From assembly GCF_015845845.1 (NCBI RefSeq), contig NZ_LDIG01000274.1:90633-154632 (forward strand): 64,000 nt of DNA, read 5' to 3'. Shown here in pieces: positions 34,237 through 43,368 of the stretch (position 1 is its first letter; the number at the start of each line of letters is the position of its first letter). A program made the translations under genes and the position numbers. This DNA comes from Paenibacillus dendritiformis. Lineage in GTDB: Bacteria > Bacillota > Bacilli > Paenibacillales > Paenibacillaceae. The notes under the pieces were generated by a model, which searched no databases, was not told the DNA's origin, and saw nothing but the letters and a program-made list of their open reading frames with translations.

Positions 34237-35406
34237 ATGTATGGCTTCGGACAAGTGGTCGGCATACCGGCGGTACTGATGCGGGGAGGGACAAGCAAAG
34301 GGCTCATATTGCGGACATGCGATCTTCCGTCAGATCGCGGGCTGCGGGATCAGATCATTTTGCGCATGTTCGGCAGTCCGGACAGCAATCAGATCGACGG
34401 ACTGGGAGGGGGGAGCAGCCTGACCAGCAAGCTGGCTCTGGTCGGTCCCCCATCCATTCCGGAGGCGCATATCGATTACACCTTCGGCCAAGTCAGCCTT
34501 GACAAGAACATCATCGATTATAAAGTCACTTGCGGCAATCTGACGGCGGCGGTCGGGCTGTATGCCGCGGAAGAAGGTTACGTCGCCTTGACCGAACCGA
34601 TCACGGAAGTGAAGATATACAATACCAATATCGATAAAATGATTATTGCCGAAATTCCGGTGGAGAACGGGGCCATCCAATATGAAGGGCAGTTTTCGAT
34701 CGCCGGCGTTCCGGGCGAATCGTCCAAGATTATGCTGAATTTCCCCGATGCGGGCGGCACGTTTACGCGCAAAACGCTGCCGACCGGGAATGCCGTCGAT
34801 ACGGTGCAGGTGAGCGGCGGGCGCCGGATAGAGATTAGTATCGTCGACTGCGTCAACACGATTGTCTTTGTCGACGCGCGGGATGTCGGGCTTGCGGGCA
34901 CGGAGCTTCGGGCGGCCATCAACGGCAATGCGGCGCTGCTGGACACGCTGGAGCAGATTCGCGTCGCGGGCGGCAGACTCGCCGGGCTGATCCGGCCGGA
35001 CGAACCGGTCGGGCCGGGAACTCACTCCCTCCCCAAGATCGTCATCGTCGCGGAGCCGGCCGATTACGTGACGTCGGCCCATGAGATGATCCGGGCGGCA
35101 GACATCGATATTTTATCGCGCTATATTTCGATGGGAGGCCTTCATAAGGCGCATGCCGTCGGCGGAGCGCTGGCGCTTGCGGCCGCCTGCCAAATCCCGG
35201 GGACGATCCCTAACCGGTTGGCGGCCTCCTCCGGTTCGGCCGTACGCATCGGCCACCCGTCAGGCACGATGTATGCGGAAGCCGCCGTCGCCCGGACCGC
35301 TTCTTCGGATTGGCTTGTCACGCGGGCGGCATGCGGCCGAACCGCCCGCAGATTAATGGCCGGCGACGCCTATATTCCGGCCGCCGTGCTGGCATCCGCC
35401 AACTGA
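34237..35406 (+). CDS. PrpF-family isomerase/tautomerase
   Basis: PrpF family protein (PF04303), 389 residues, diaminopimelate-epimerase-like fold. Known members isomerise double bonds of unsaturated tricarboxylates: aconitate or 2-methylaconitate isomerases, and 4-oxalomesaconate tautomerase. Signatures are PAVLMRGGTSKGLIL at the N-terminus, DGLGGGSSLTSKLA, and the middle block CGNLTAAVGLYAAEEG. AAGGAG precedes ATG 34237. No prpBCD or gallate genes are nearby, so the substrate cannot be fixed. The LysR regulator and MFS carrier point to use of an external organic acid. Confidence 0.85.
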   Translation: MYGFGQVVGIPAVLMRGGTSKGLILRTCDLPSDRGLRDQIILRMFGSPDSNQIDGLGGGSSLTSKLALVGPPSIPEAHIDYTFGQVSLDKNIIDYKVTCGNLTAAVGLYAAEEGYVALTEPITEVKIYNTNIDKMIIAEIPVENGAIQYEGQFSIAGVPGESSKIMLNFPDAGGTFTRKTLPTGNAVDTVQVSGGRRIEISIVDCVNTIVFVDARDVGLAGTELRAAINGNAALLDTLEQIRVAGGRLAGLIRPDEPVGPGTHSLPKIVIVAEPADYVTSAHEMIRAADIDILSRYISMGGLHKAHAVGGALALAAACQIPGTIPNRLAASSGSAVRIGHPSGTMYAEAAVARTASSDWLVTRAACGRTARRLMAGDAYIPAAVLASAN

Positions 35407-35424
35407 GCGGCTCATGGAAACCGC

Positions 35425-35456
35425 AAAAAAACCGGGAAGCCCCTGCGGCTTCCCGG
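35425..35456 (-). terminator. Bidirectional terminator between prpF and hemQ
   Basis: CCGGGAAGCC (35432-35441) pairs with GGCTTCCCGG (35447-35456). On the minus strand seven T follow; on the plus strand a shorter TTTT. Confidence 0.8.
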
Positions 35457-35485
35457 TCTGCGTTTTCGTTCCCGGCCATATCACG

Positions 35486-36238
35486 CTACACTTTCAGCAT
35501 CTCGTTCAGCTTCTCCGGCGTAAGCAGATTGCCGACGTAGAAGGAGCCGAACTCGCCGAAGCGGGCGCTCACTTCATCGAAGCGCATCTCGTAGACCAGC
35601 TTCTTGAATTGGAGCGCGTCGTCGCTGAACAGCGTGACGCCCCATTCCCAGTCGTCCAGGCCGACGGAGCCGGTAATGATCTGCTTCACCTTGCCGGCAT
35701 AGCTGCGGCCGATCATGCCGTGGCTTCGCATCATGGCGCGGCGATCGTCCATCGACAGCATGTACCAGTTGTCGGAGAGATCGCGCTTCTTGTTCATCGG
35801 ATAGAAGCAGATATGCTTGCTCTTCGGCAGCGTCGGCTTCAGGCGGGCCGCCACCTCCGGATTATCCATCGGATTCCCGGTCGCCCCCGGCTTAGCCATA
35901 TAGTTGCTGAGCTCGACAATACTCACGTACGAATACGTCGGAATCGTATATTGTGCGAAGGAGGTTTTGTTGAAGGCATGCTCCATCGCGTTCAATTCTT
36001 CCAAGGTCTCGCGCAGATGGAATTGGACGAGATCGGCCTTCTGCCCGACGATGCTGTATACGGCGGTGCTTCCCCGCTTCTCTTCTTCGGCCTGGGTCCA
36101 ATCGGACCAGAGCGATTGCAGCTCATCCAGCGCATGCGCCCGCTCTTCGTCATCCGCCTTGTTCCACTTCGTCCAGTCGATTAAGCGAAAATCATGGAGC
36201 GCATACCAGCCTTCCAATGTTAATGCGGCTTCATTCAT
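35486..36238 (-). CDS. hemQ: Coproheme decarboxylase
   Basis: HemQ/ChdC of the chlorite-dismutase-like family, 250 residues. It makes heme b from coproheme III with hydrogen peroxide as the last step of the Gram-positive coproporphyrin pathway. The catalytic tyrosine is Y146 (ICFYPM) and the proximal heme histidine H173 (RSHGMIG), matching Y145 and H172 of the Bacillus-type enzymes. ATG 36238 follows GGAGG; the frame continues to 36283 without a good site. A heme-making gene fits the presence of an HssRS-like system in the same region. Confidence 0.95.
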   Translation of the reverse strand: MNEAALTLEGWYALHDFRLIDWTKWNKADDEERAHALDELQSLWSDWTQAEEEKRGSTAVYSIVGQKADLVQFHLRETLEELNAMEHAFNKTSFAQYTIPTYSYVSIVELSNYMAKPGATGNPMDNPEVAARLKPTLPKSKHICFYPMNKKRDLSDNWYMLSMDDRRAMMRSHGMIGRSYAGKVKQIITGSVGLDDWEWGVTLFSDDALQFKKLVYEMRFDEVSARFGEFGSFYVGNLLTPEKLNEMLKV

Positions 36239-36259
36239 GTCGTGAACCTCCAATGCTTT

Positions 36260-36287
36260 ATTATATGAAGATGTCTTCATCATCGAA
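36260..36287 (-). promoter_or_regulatory. Promoter of hemQ
   Basis: On the minus strand TTCGAT (36287-36282) and TATAAT (36265-36260) are 16 bases apart. A GAAGA/TCTTC inverted repeat lies between them. Confidence 0.5.
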
Positions 36288-36361
36288 CATGCACAAGGCC
36301 ATTGTAGCTTATCTGCCGGCCCAGGGGCAACTTGGAGGTGATAAATGTCACTGAATGTTCG

Positions 36362-36390
36362 TTGATTTTTGGCTTCTGTGCCAGTACACT
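36362..36390 (+). promoter_or_regulatory. Promoter of yuiB with inverted repeat
   Basis: TTGATT (36362-36367) and TACACT (36385-36390) are 17 bases apart. The -10 overlaps one arm of CACTAA-N16-TTAGTG (36387-36414), a possible operator. Confidence 0.55.
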
Positions 36391-36484
36391 AATACTAATC
36401 AAGGCAAATTAGTGAATTTTGGATATGCGGCAGGCCGTCGGAGTATCCATGGGGAGATACGTTACAGGGGGATGATGATAAGAC

Positions 36485-36781
36485 ATGATGGGATGGATAA
36501 TGGTCATCATTTTGATGATGCTGTTCTTCGTCATGATGTTCGGCATCGGGTTTATTTTGAACATGCTGATGAAGACGACCTGGTTCCCAATCGGATTTTA
36601 TATCGTTATTGTGCTGCCGGCGACCATTTGGATGCTGTGGAAGAGCGAGCTGTCCTTTATCGGCAACATCGGAAGCTACGGCCTTGTCGATTATTTGACG
36701 GCATTGGCGGGACTGGCCGGAGCCTTCGTCAGCGGCAAGACGATCGACGTGCTTCGCAAGAGCGGATACAAAATGTTTTGA
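36485..36781 (+). CDS. yuiB: YuiB-like membrane protein
   Basis: Protein of 98 residues resembling B. subtilis YuiB. It has two or three hydrophobic helices (about 2-28, 36-50 and 66-82) and a short basic end KSGYKMF. Function unknown. In Bacillus yuiB lies near yumB and yumC; here yumC and ndh are 5-7 kb away, so the neighbourhood is partly kept. ATG 36485 and ATG 36488 are both possible, and the only ribosome site is a rather distant GGGGG. Confidence 0.75.
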   Translation: MMGWIMVIILMMLFFVMMFGIGFILNMLMKTTWFPIGFYIVIVLPATIWMLWKSELSFIGNIGSYGLVDYLTALAGLAGAFVSGKTIDVLRKSGYKMF

Positions 36782-36792
36782 TAAGCTGTGCT

Positions 36793-36821
36793 GGGCGTGG
36801 AACGGGGTTCCGCGCCTTTTT
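36793..36821 (+). terminator. Terminator of yuiB
   Basis: GGCG plus GGAAC pairs with GGTTCC plus CGCC, followed by five T. Confidence 0.75.
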
Positions 36822-36892
36822 GGATCGCCCAAGCGCGCAGAGCACGCCATTCCGGCCCGAAGCGTGGGGGGCGGCTGAGGCTAAAATGGCAG

Positions 36893-37073
36893 AAATCCTG
36901 CCAAAGCGCCACGGATACCGTCGGATGAGTCACGAATCCTAACAATCCTGCAAAAGCGCAGGAATTTTGGAGTTTAGAGGGAAATTTCACGAAATTCCTG
37001 CAAAAGTGCTGCAGCTTTGCAGGATTTTCTGCTTCGAACATCCGCCTCGATCAGAATCCTGCATATTTGCAGC
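36893..37073. repeat. Cluster of CCTGCAAA...TGCAGG modules
   Basis: CCTGCAAAAGCGCAGG (36947-36962), a larger inverted repeat with CCTGCAAA/TTTGCAGG arms (36997-37023) and CTGCATATTTGCAG (37059-37072), each followed by ATTTT. Same family as at 22929 and 63519. No gene is visible between 36822 and 37850. Confidence 0.65.
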
Positions 37074-37189
37074 ATTTTCATAGTACCGCAATAACAGAAA
37101 GCTTCCCCTCCCAGCGCGGGAGGCAGCTAAACAACAAGCGCAATCCGCCGAAAGAAGCAGGAACGTTTCTCTAAGCGTACGGATTCTCT

Positions 37190-37600
37190 CTTAAAGTAGC
37201 TATCTCGAAGCTGCCATCTTCAGAACGGTTATCTCCAAACTAGCTGTCCCCCAAAGCTGCAATCTTCAGAGCGGCTATCTCCAAACTAGCTGTCCCCCAA
37301 AGCTGTAAACTTCAGAGCAGTTATCTCTAAACTAGCTGTCCCCAAAGCTGTAAACTTCAGAGCGGTTATCTCCAAACTAGCTGTCTCCAGAGCTGTAATC
37401 CTCAAAACCGTTACCTCCTAAATCTAAAATGCAGCCAACTCCAAAGCGCCTTATTTCAATTGAAGTAAACTCCAGGACGGTTATCTCTAAAGCGGCAACC
37501 TTTCAAGCAGTTATCTCTCATGCAGTAATTTCTAATGCCGAATTCTTTCATGTTGTTATCTTTTTAAAGTTATTTCATCAACGTTTTTCTCCCCCAATAA
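37190..37600. repeat. Nested 15/46-bp tandem repeats, pentapeptide-like
   Basis: Near-identical 45-46 base units start at 37237, 37283, 37329 and 37374. Each is made of three related 15-base steps. Read in one frame, with a correction of one extra C in two units, it gives AVISK-LAVPK-AVNFR style five-residue steps, the periodicity of pentapeptide-repeat proteins. More diverged steps continue to about 37575 (AVISH, AVISN). No complete gene remains. Confidence 0.7.
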
Positions 37601-37850
37601 TCGTTCCTCTCCAGCGCCATTACCCCGAATATAGAATAGTATCCCTGTGTGTAGATATTTATCCTTGTAGCCAGCCTGCCAGGGTGTTTTATTGGAATGT
37701 ATAGAGCTCCTGGGAATATTTTGCTCGGCGGGAACTGAAGCTGCAGCGGCCAGGAGGGAACGAAGTCGGAGGTGATGCGGCGAAGGTAGAGAGAGTGGCC
37801 TTCCCGGAGGCTTAATTCATGTTGATAAGAAAAAGGAGGAATCTAATGAA

Positions 37851-40800
37851 ATGAGGGCAGCGAACCGCAAAGCACTGGTTAGTCTCTTCGTGATCGCCTT
37901 GCTCTGTTCCGTCTTCCCCGCAAGCGTATTTGCGGCCCCGGCCTGGGCGCCGAATACCGCTTACCGGGCCGGCGATGTCGTCACCTACGGCGGCGCCGAC
38001 TACAAATGCATCCAGCCGCACACTTCGCTGAACGGATGGGAGCCGCCGAACGCGTCGGCGCTGTGGACGCCGCATGCAGGCACCGGACCGGACCCGGAGC
38101 CAGAGCCGGATACCGAGCCGCCGGCAGCGCCGGCGAATCTGGCCGCCACGGGCTTCACGGCCACGTCCGTCTCGCTGAGCTGGAACGCAGCAAGCGATAA
38201 TGTCGGCGTCACCGGCTACGAGGTGTACCGGAACGGAGCGCTCGCGGGAACAACCGCGCTCACGTCCCATACCGTGAAGGGGCTGACGCCGGACACGACG
38301 TATTCGTTCACCGTGAAGGCGAAGGATGCGGCGGGCAATGCATCCGATCCGAGCGCGGCCGTGACCGTCACGACCGCGCCGGCCGGGCCGGGCCGGGCCC
38401 GAATCCGATTCCCGGCAAGCTGCTGATCGGCTACTGGCATAACTTCGACAACGGATCGACCGCTCTGAAGCTGCGCGACGTATCGCCGCAGTATGACGTC
38501 ATTCATGTCGCCTTCGCCGAGACGGCCGGAGGAGACCGCTCGACCTTGAGCTTCACGCCGTACAACGCCACGGTGGAGGAATTCCGTGCGGATGTCGCTT
38601 ATTTGCACAGCCAGGGGAAGAAGGTGCTGATCTCCATCGGCGGGCAGAATGGCTCGGTTGAGCTTCACAGCAACCAGGACGTCCAAAATTTCGTGAACTC
38701 ATTGGAAAACATCATCCGAACCTATGGCTTTGACGGACTGGACATCGATTTGGAGGGCGGCTCCGTCTCGCTGGGCGCGGGTGATACCGATTACCGCCAT
38801 CCGACGACGCCGAAAATCGTCAACCTCATTGCCGCGGTCCGGCAGCTCAGCGATCGCGTAGGCCCGGACTTCATGCTGACGATGGCGCCGGAGATCGCCT
38901 ACGTCCAGGGCGGCATCGTCGCCTACGCCGGTCCATGGGGCGCTTATCTGCCCGTCATTCACGGGCTGCGCGACAAGCTGGATTTCATTCATGTCCAGCA
39001 TTATAACGCCGGCGGCAACGAGGCGCTGGACGGCCGCGTCTATACGCAGGGGACGGCCGACTTCCAGGTAGCCATGGCGGAAATGCTGCTGCGGGGCTTC
39101 CCGATCGGGCGCAACCCGAACAATCTGTTCCAGCCGCTGCGGGAAGATCAGGTCGCGATTGGACTGCCGGCCGTGCCTAGCGCCGCGCCGTCGGGCGGCT
39201 ACACCTCGGGGGCGGATATCGCGAAGGCGCTCCGCTATATCGTGAAGGGGACCTCCTACGGCGGTGCGTATAAGCTGCAGCAAACCGGGGGCTATCCGAA
39301 CTTCCGCGGCGTGATGACCTGGTCGGTCAATTGGGACGCGACGAGCGGCTACGCCTTTGCCAATCAGGTCCGGTCGGCCTTCAACGGATTAAGCAGCGCC
39401 TCCGGCATCGCCGCTGGCCCGGAAGAGGCGGTCCGCATCCTCTCGGCGCCGCCAGCCGAAGCGCTGTCAGCCGATGCACCGCCGTCAGCCGTTGCCGAAG
39501 CGTCTTCGGCTGCTGGCGGAGCCCTTGCCGCGGCAGCCGCATGGGCTCCGGGGGTAAGCTACGCCGCCGACGATCTCGTCTCGCATCAAGGGAAGATATA
39601 CCGCTGCCGGCAGCCGCATACGTCGTTGGCGGGCTGGGAGCCGCCTAACGTCCCGGCGCTGTGGAGCTACGTCAGCGAGGGAGAAGCCCCGGAGGATAAC
39701 GAACCTCCCGGCGCTCCCGCCGATCTGCGGCTGATCGGCAAGACGGCGACCAGCGTGTCGCTCGCCTGGAGCCCGGCGTCGGACAATATCGGGGTGACCG
39801 GATACGAGGTGTACCGGGATCGGACATTGGCCGCGACGACGAGCCGCACAAGCGCGAGCGTGATTGGATTGGCGCCGGAGACGACGTATTCCTTCACGGT
39901 AAAGGCGAAGGATGCGGCCGGCAATGTATCCCCGCCCAGCGCCGACTTGAGCGTCAAGACCCCCGCTGCCGGCGGACCGGCTCCGTTGCCCGGCAAAGTA
40001 TTGGTCGGCTACTGGCATAACTTCGTGAACGGAGCGGGCTTCCTTCCGCTGCGGGAGGTTTCGGACAATTTCGATGGCATCCATGTCGCATTTGCCGAAC
40101 CGGCGGACAACAGCGGCAAGATCGAATTCACGCCTTACCAATATGCCGATGCCGACTTCAAGGAAGACGTTGCTTACTTGCAGAGTCTGGGCAAAAAAGT
40201 GACCCTCTCGATCGGCGGCCAGAACGGCCACGTCGAATTGACGACTCCCGCCGCCCGCGACCGGTTCGTGCAATCGGTGATCTCGATTATCGAGAAGTAC
40301 GGCTTCGACGGATTGGACATTGATTTCGAAGGGCAATCGCTGTATTTGAACCAGGGGGACACGGATCTCGATCGCCCGACGACACCGGCGGTTGTCCATC
40401 TGATCGAGGCGCTGCGAACCATTCATGATCATTTCGGATCGGAGTTCCTGCTGACGATGGCGCCGGAGACCTTTTTCGTCCAGGTCGGGTATACGAATTA
40501 CGGCGCCGGGCAATGGGGCGGCGATCGGCGCGCCGGGGCGTATCTGCCCGTCATTCACGCCTTGCGCGACATCATCGCTTGGGTACAGGTGCAGCATTAC
40601 AATTCCGGACCGGTGACCGGTCTCGACGATCGGTTCTATTCGATGGGCAGCGCCGATTTCCATGTGGCGATGGCCGACATGCTGGTGACGGGCTTCCCGC
40701 TCGCCAAAGATCCGAACCGAGTCTTCCCGGGGCTGCGCCCGGACCAGGTCGTCATCGGCCTGCCGGCCGCCAGCCAGGCGGGCAATGGCTATACGCCCCC

Positions 40801-40987
40801 CGCAGAAGTGCATAAGGCGCTTGATTATCTCATCAAAGGCCGCTCGTTCGGGGGAAGCTATACACTGCGAAATCCGTCCGGTTATCCCGAGCTGCGCGGC
40901 TTGATGACGTGGTCGATCAATTGGGACCGCTTTAATCAATTCGGCTTCTCCAATCCGCATCGCGCTTATTTGGACCCGTTGAAATAA
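37851..40987 (+). pseudogene. Secreted GH18 chitinase, duplicated, frame interrupted
   Basis: One large chitinase gene split by a frameshift near 38381-38400. Order: signal peptide (VSLFVIALLCSVFPASVFA), a CBM5/12 chitin-binding domain, fibronectin type III, and a GH18 domain with DGLDIDLE at about 38732. Then comes a second set: CBM5/12 near 39540, FnIII, and GH18 with DGLDIDFE near 40310. The two halves are clear tandem copies. The first frame ends at a TGA near 38424. The rest is open from before 38546 to 40987, about 1,045 codons in all. Removing one GGGCC unit restores the frame. As read, only the binding domain and FnIII would be secreted. Confidence 0.85.
38381..38400 (+). repeat. (GGGCC)3 microsatellite in chitinase linker
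   Basis: Three exact GGGCC units (38385-38399), preceded by GGCC, in the proline-glycine linker before the first GH18 domain. Losing one 5-base unit joins the two frames and reads APAGPGPNPIPGK. Confidence 0.85.
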
Positions 40988-41027
40988 TCGTCCTTCGACA
41001 GGGAAAGGGCCGGGGTGGAGGGGACTT

Positions 41028-41057
41028 TTGACAGAAGGCGGCCGCATCGCATAAAAT
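41028..41057 (+). promoter_or_regulatory. Promoter of the ABC-F gene leader
   Basis: Perfect -35 TTGACA (41028-41033) and -10 TAAAAT (41052-41057) with an 18-base spacer. It predicts a leader of about 420 bases before the ABC-F start. Confidence 0.75.
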
Positions 41058-41124
41058 AATAATATGTCTGCCGCAGCGAGACGGGCGGGCCAACATTCGA
41101 AGGAAAGGGCAAGGTATACCGCCG

Positions 41125-41482
41125 ATGAGCAATTAATCCGAACTGAAGCGAATCATTTTGACCATATCGATTTCAAAATGTACGTTCAGAGAGGATAGAT
41201 CTGCCTGCTGGCGGATTGTCACCGGCTGTGTCTTGACCGAAATTCAAGGATATCATTGCTGCTGCGCGCATCGGCCCAGTAAGCCCCTGCGCGGGACAGC
41301 GCGGCGGGCTGGCTGTCCAGCGGCGCAGGCGCTGCGACATGCAGGCGGCTTCGGCCGCTTGCGAAGGGACGCTGCCTTTGGGCATGCGCCGTTTTGCGGT
41401 TTGCCGGCATCATGACCGGCGTCGGGCATCCTTGAGCGTTGCCGTATCATCTATCCTCTCTGGAATCCAGGGAGGTTTTTTT
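41125..41482 (+). promoter_or_regulatory. Attenuator leader of the ABC-F gene
   Basis: A three-codon mini-ORF (ATG AGC AAT TAA, 41125-41136) lies behind AAGG. A hairpin CATTTTGA/TCAAAATG (41154-41180) follows. Then CAGAGAGGATAGAT (41187-41200) is the exact reverse complement of 41449-41462. That latter stretch contains the 5' arm of a terminator: CCTCTCTGG/CCAGGGAGG with loop AAT, then seven T (41455-41482), directly followed by ATG 41483. Pairing of the upstream 14-mer with it would both prevent termination and free the ribosome site GGGAGG. This is the logic of ribosome-mediated attenuation known for vmlR-like ABC-F genes. Confidence 0.75.
41455..41482 (+). terminator. Terminator that also hides the ABC-F ribosome site
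   Basis: Nine-bp stem (one G-U pair) and a 3-base loop, then T7. The 3' arm contains the only ribosome site of the ABC-F gene, and the T run is its spacer to the start codon. Confidence 0.85.
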
Positions 41483-43207
41483 ATGAATCAAATTAGACAT
41501 TCGGAAGGAAGGCCATTGTCCCCTGCCGGCAAGCTTATATTGGAGGCGAGCGGCCTGGCCGCCGAGGCCGGAGACCGCCGCCTGTTCACGATTCCGGAGA
41601 CGCTGCGCGTCTATTCCGGCGAACGGATCGGATTGATCGGGGCGAACGGCGCCGGCAAGACGACGCTGATCCGGATGTTGGCCGGGCTGCTGGAGCCCGC
41701 GCAAGGCAGCGTCCGGCGGATGGCGTCCTGCGCCTTCGTGCCCCAACTCGACGATACCCGGGAAGAGGCCTCGGCCGAGGCGACGCTTAGCGGCGGAGAG
41801 CGGACGAGACGGCGGCTGGAACAGGCGCTGCAGGGCGGCGCCGAGCTGCTGCTGCTCGACGAGCCGACCAGCCATCTCGATATGGAGCAGACGAAGCGGA
41901 TGGAAGAGCGGCTGCTCGATTTCTCCCGGACCGGCACGCTGCTGCTCATCTCCCATGACCGTACGCTCCTGAACCGGGTGTGCACGAAAATATGGGAGAT
42001 GGAGAACGGAACCCTCCATATTTACCCCGGGGGCTATGACGATTACCGCGTAAAGAAGGAGCGGCTGCGCACGGAGCGCCAGCGCGAGTATGACCAGTAC
42101 ATCGCGGAGCGGGACCGGCTGCAAGAGATGATCGTCCAGACGAGGATCCATGCGCAGAGCGTCGGTACCCCGCGGCCGCGCAAAGGATTGACCAGCAAGG
42201 AGATTCGCTCTGCCCGGCCTCATTTCAACCGCAAGCAAGGGAAAATGGATAAGCGGGTCAAGGCGATGGAAACGCGGCTCGAGAAGCTGCCGCAGGTGGA
42301 GCGCCCGTTCGAGCTTCCGCCTGTCGCCTTCGATGCGGAGTGCCACCGGCCGCTCCGAAGCAAGACCGCGATTGAGGTGAAGGAACTGCGGCTGTGCGCC
42401 GGGGAGCGGGAACTGGTGTCGGAGGGCAGCTTCCGCATCCGTCCGCAGATGAAGGTGGCCTTGCTCGGGCCGAACGGATCGGGCAAGACGACGCTGCTGC
42501 GGCTGCTGAAGCAGAGGAGCGAAGCGCCGGACGGGGGACCGGAAGAGGGAGCTTCTTCCGCGGTGATCCGGTTCGCGCCGAACGCGCGTGTCGCCTATTT
42601 CGATCAGAAGCTGTACTCGCTTGACCTGGAGGAAAGCGCCTTGGCGAACGTGCAGAAGTCGAGCGCCTACGACCAGACCGCCATTCGCACGGCGCTGGCC
42701 CGGCTGCGGCTGCGCCGGGACGAGGCGCTGAAGCCGGTCTGGCAGCTAAGCGGCGGAGAGAAGGTCAAGACGCAGCTTGTCAAGCTGTTCCTGAGCGAAG
42801 CCAACGTGCTGCTGCTGGATGAGCCGACGAATTACCTCGATATCGAGGCGCGGGAGGAACTGGAGCGGGTGCTGGCCGCCTATCCGGGGACGCTTCTGTT
42901 CGCGACCCATGACCGGATGCTGCTGGAACGGACGGCGACGCATGTCCTCCGCTTCAGCAATCAATCGCTGGAGCTGCTGCCGATCGAGGCGCTGCATGCT
43001 GACAAGGCGCCGCCGCAAGACTCACAGCCCGATGGCCCTGCCCGGGAGGAAGCGGCCTGGACGGAAGAGCAGCGGATGAAGGTCGAATTGGAATGGTCCG
43101 AGCTGCTGTCCAGGCTCTCCCAGCCGCTTCGCCTTGACGAGGCGGAGAAGGAGCGGCTGGAGCGGCGATATGCCGAACTGATCGAGCTGCGCCGGGCGAT
43201 GCGATGA
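41483..43207 (+). CDS. ABC-F ribosomal protection protein (ARE type)
   Basis: ABC-F protein of 574 residues with two ATPase domains and no membrane segments. Walker A GANGAGKT and GPNGSGKT, signatures LSGGERTR and LSGGEKVK, and Walker B plus D loops DEPTSHLD and DEPTNYLD are intact. The first ATPase domain is short between Walker A and signature, as in Vga/Msr/Lsa/VmlR antibiotic-resistance proteins that dislodge drugs from the ribosome. A basic inter-domain linker runs through PRPRKGLTSKEIR. ATG 41483 is set by GGGAGG; the upstream open frame is leader. Drug spectrum cannot be told from sequence. Confidence 0.88.
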   Translation: MNQIRHSEGRPLSPAGKLILEASGLAAEAGDRRLFTIPETLRVYSGERIGLIGANGAGKTTLIRMLAGLLEPAQGSVRRMASCAFVPQLDDTREEASAEATLSGGERTRRRLEQALQGGAELLLLDEPTSHLDMEQTKRMEERLLDFSRTGTLLLISHDRTLLNRVCTKIWEMENGTLHIYPGGYDDYRVKKERLRTERQREYDQYIAERDRLQEMIVQTRIHAQSVGTPRPRKGLTSKEIRSARPHFNRKQGKMDKRVKAMETRLEKLPQVERPFELPPVAFDAECHRPLRSKTAIEVKELRLCAGERELVSEGSFRIRPQMKVALLGPNGSGKTTLLRLLKQRSEAPDGGPEEGASSAVIRFAPNARVAYFDQKLYSLDLEESALANVQKSSAYDQTAIRTALARLRLRRDEALKPVWQLSGGEKVKTQLVKLFLSEANVLLLDEPTNYLDIEAREELERVLAAYPGTLLFATHDRMLLERTATHVLRFSNQSLELLPIEALHADKAPPQDSQPDGPAREEAAWTEEQRMKVELEWSELLSRLSQPLRLDEAEKERLERRYAELIELRRAMR

Positions 43208-43319
43208 AAGGGACATCCGAACCGGCTGCCGCTGCTTCGGCGGCCGGACCGGACTTGTGCATGGGGCGTTCGCCATAGCCGATCACCGGATTTTTCCCCG
43301 GACGGCTCGTCTCCAAGTA

Positions 43320-43328
43320 TGTTACAAT
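43320..43328 (+). promoter_or_regulatory. Extended -10 promoter of dnaB
   Basis: TGTTACAAT fits an extended -10 and lies 40 bases upstream of dnaB. Confidence 0.45.
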
Positions 43329-43368
43329 AGGTGAACGTGACGTGCACGGATGAAAAGGAGAGAGTGTC

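Noticed and set aside
37237..37418. Regular 45-46 bp repeats as a CRISPR array
   Set aside because: The units abut without unique spacers and are built of 15-base steps. The 47-bp array at 3434-3574 likewise has no spacers, and no cas genes are present.
41178..41198. Alternative mini-ORF ATG TAC GTT CAG AGA GGA TAG in the ABC-F leader
   Set aside because: It overlaps the antiterminator strand and is intriguing, but it has no ribosome site. The MSN mini-ORF at 41125 is better placed.
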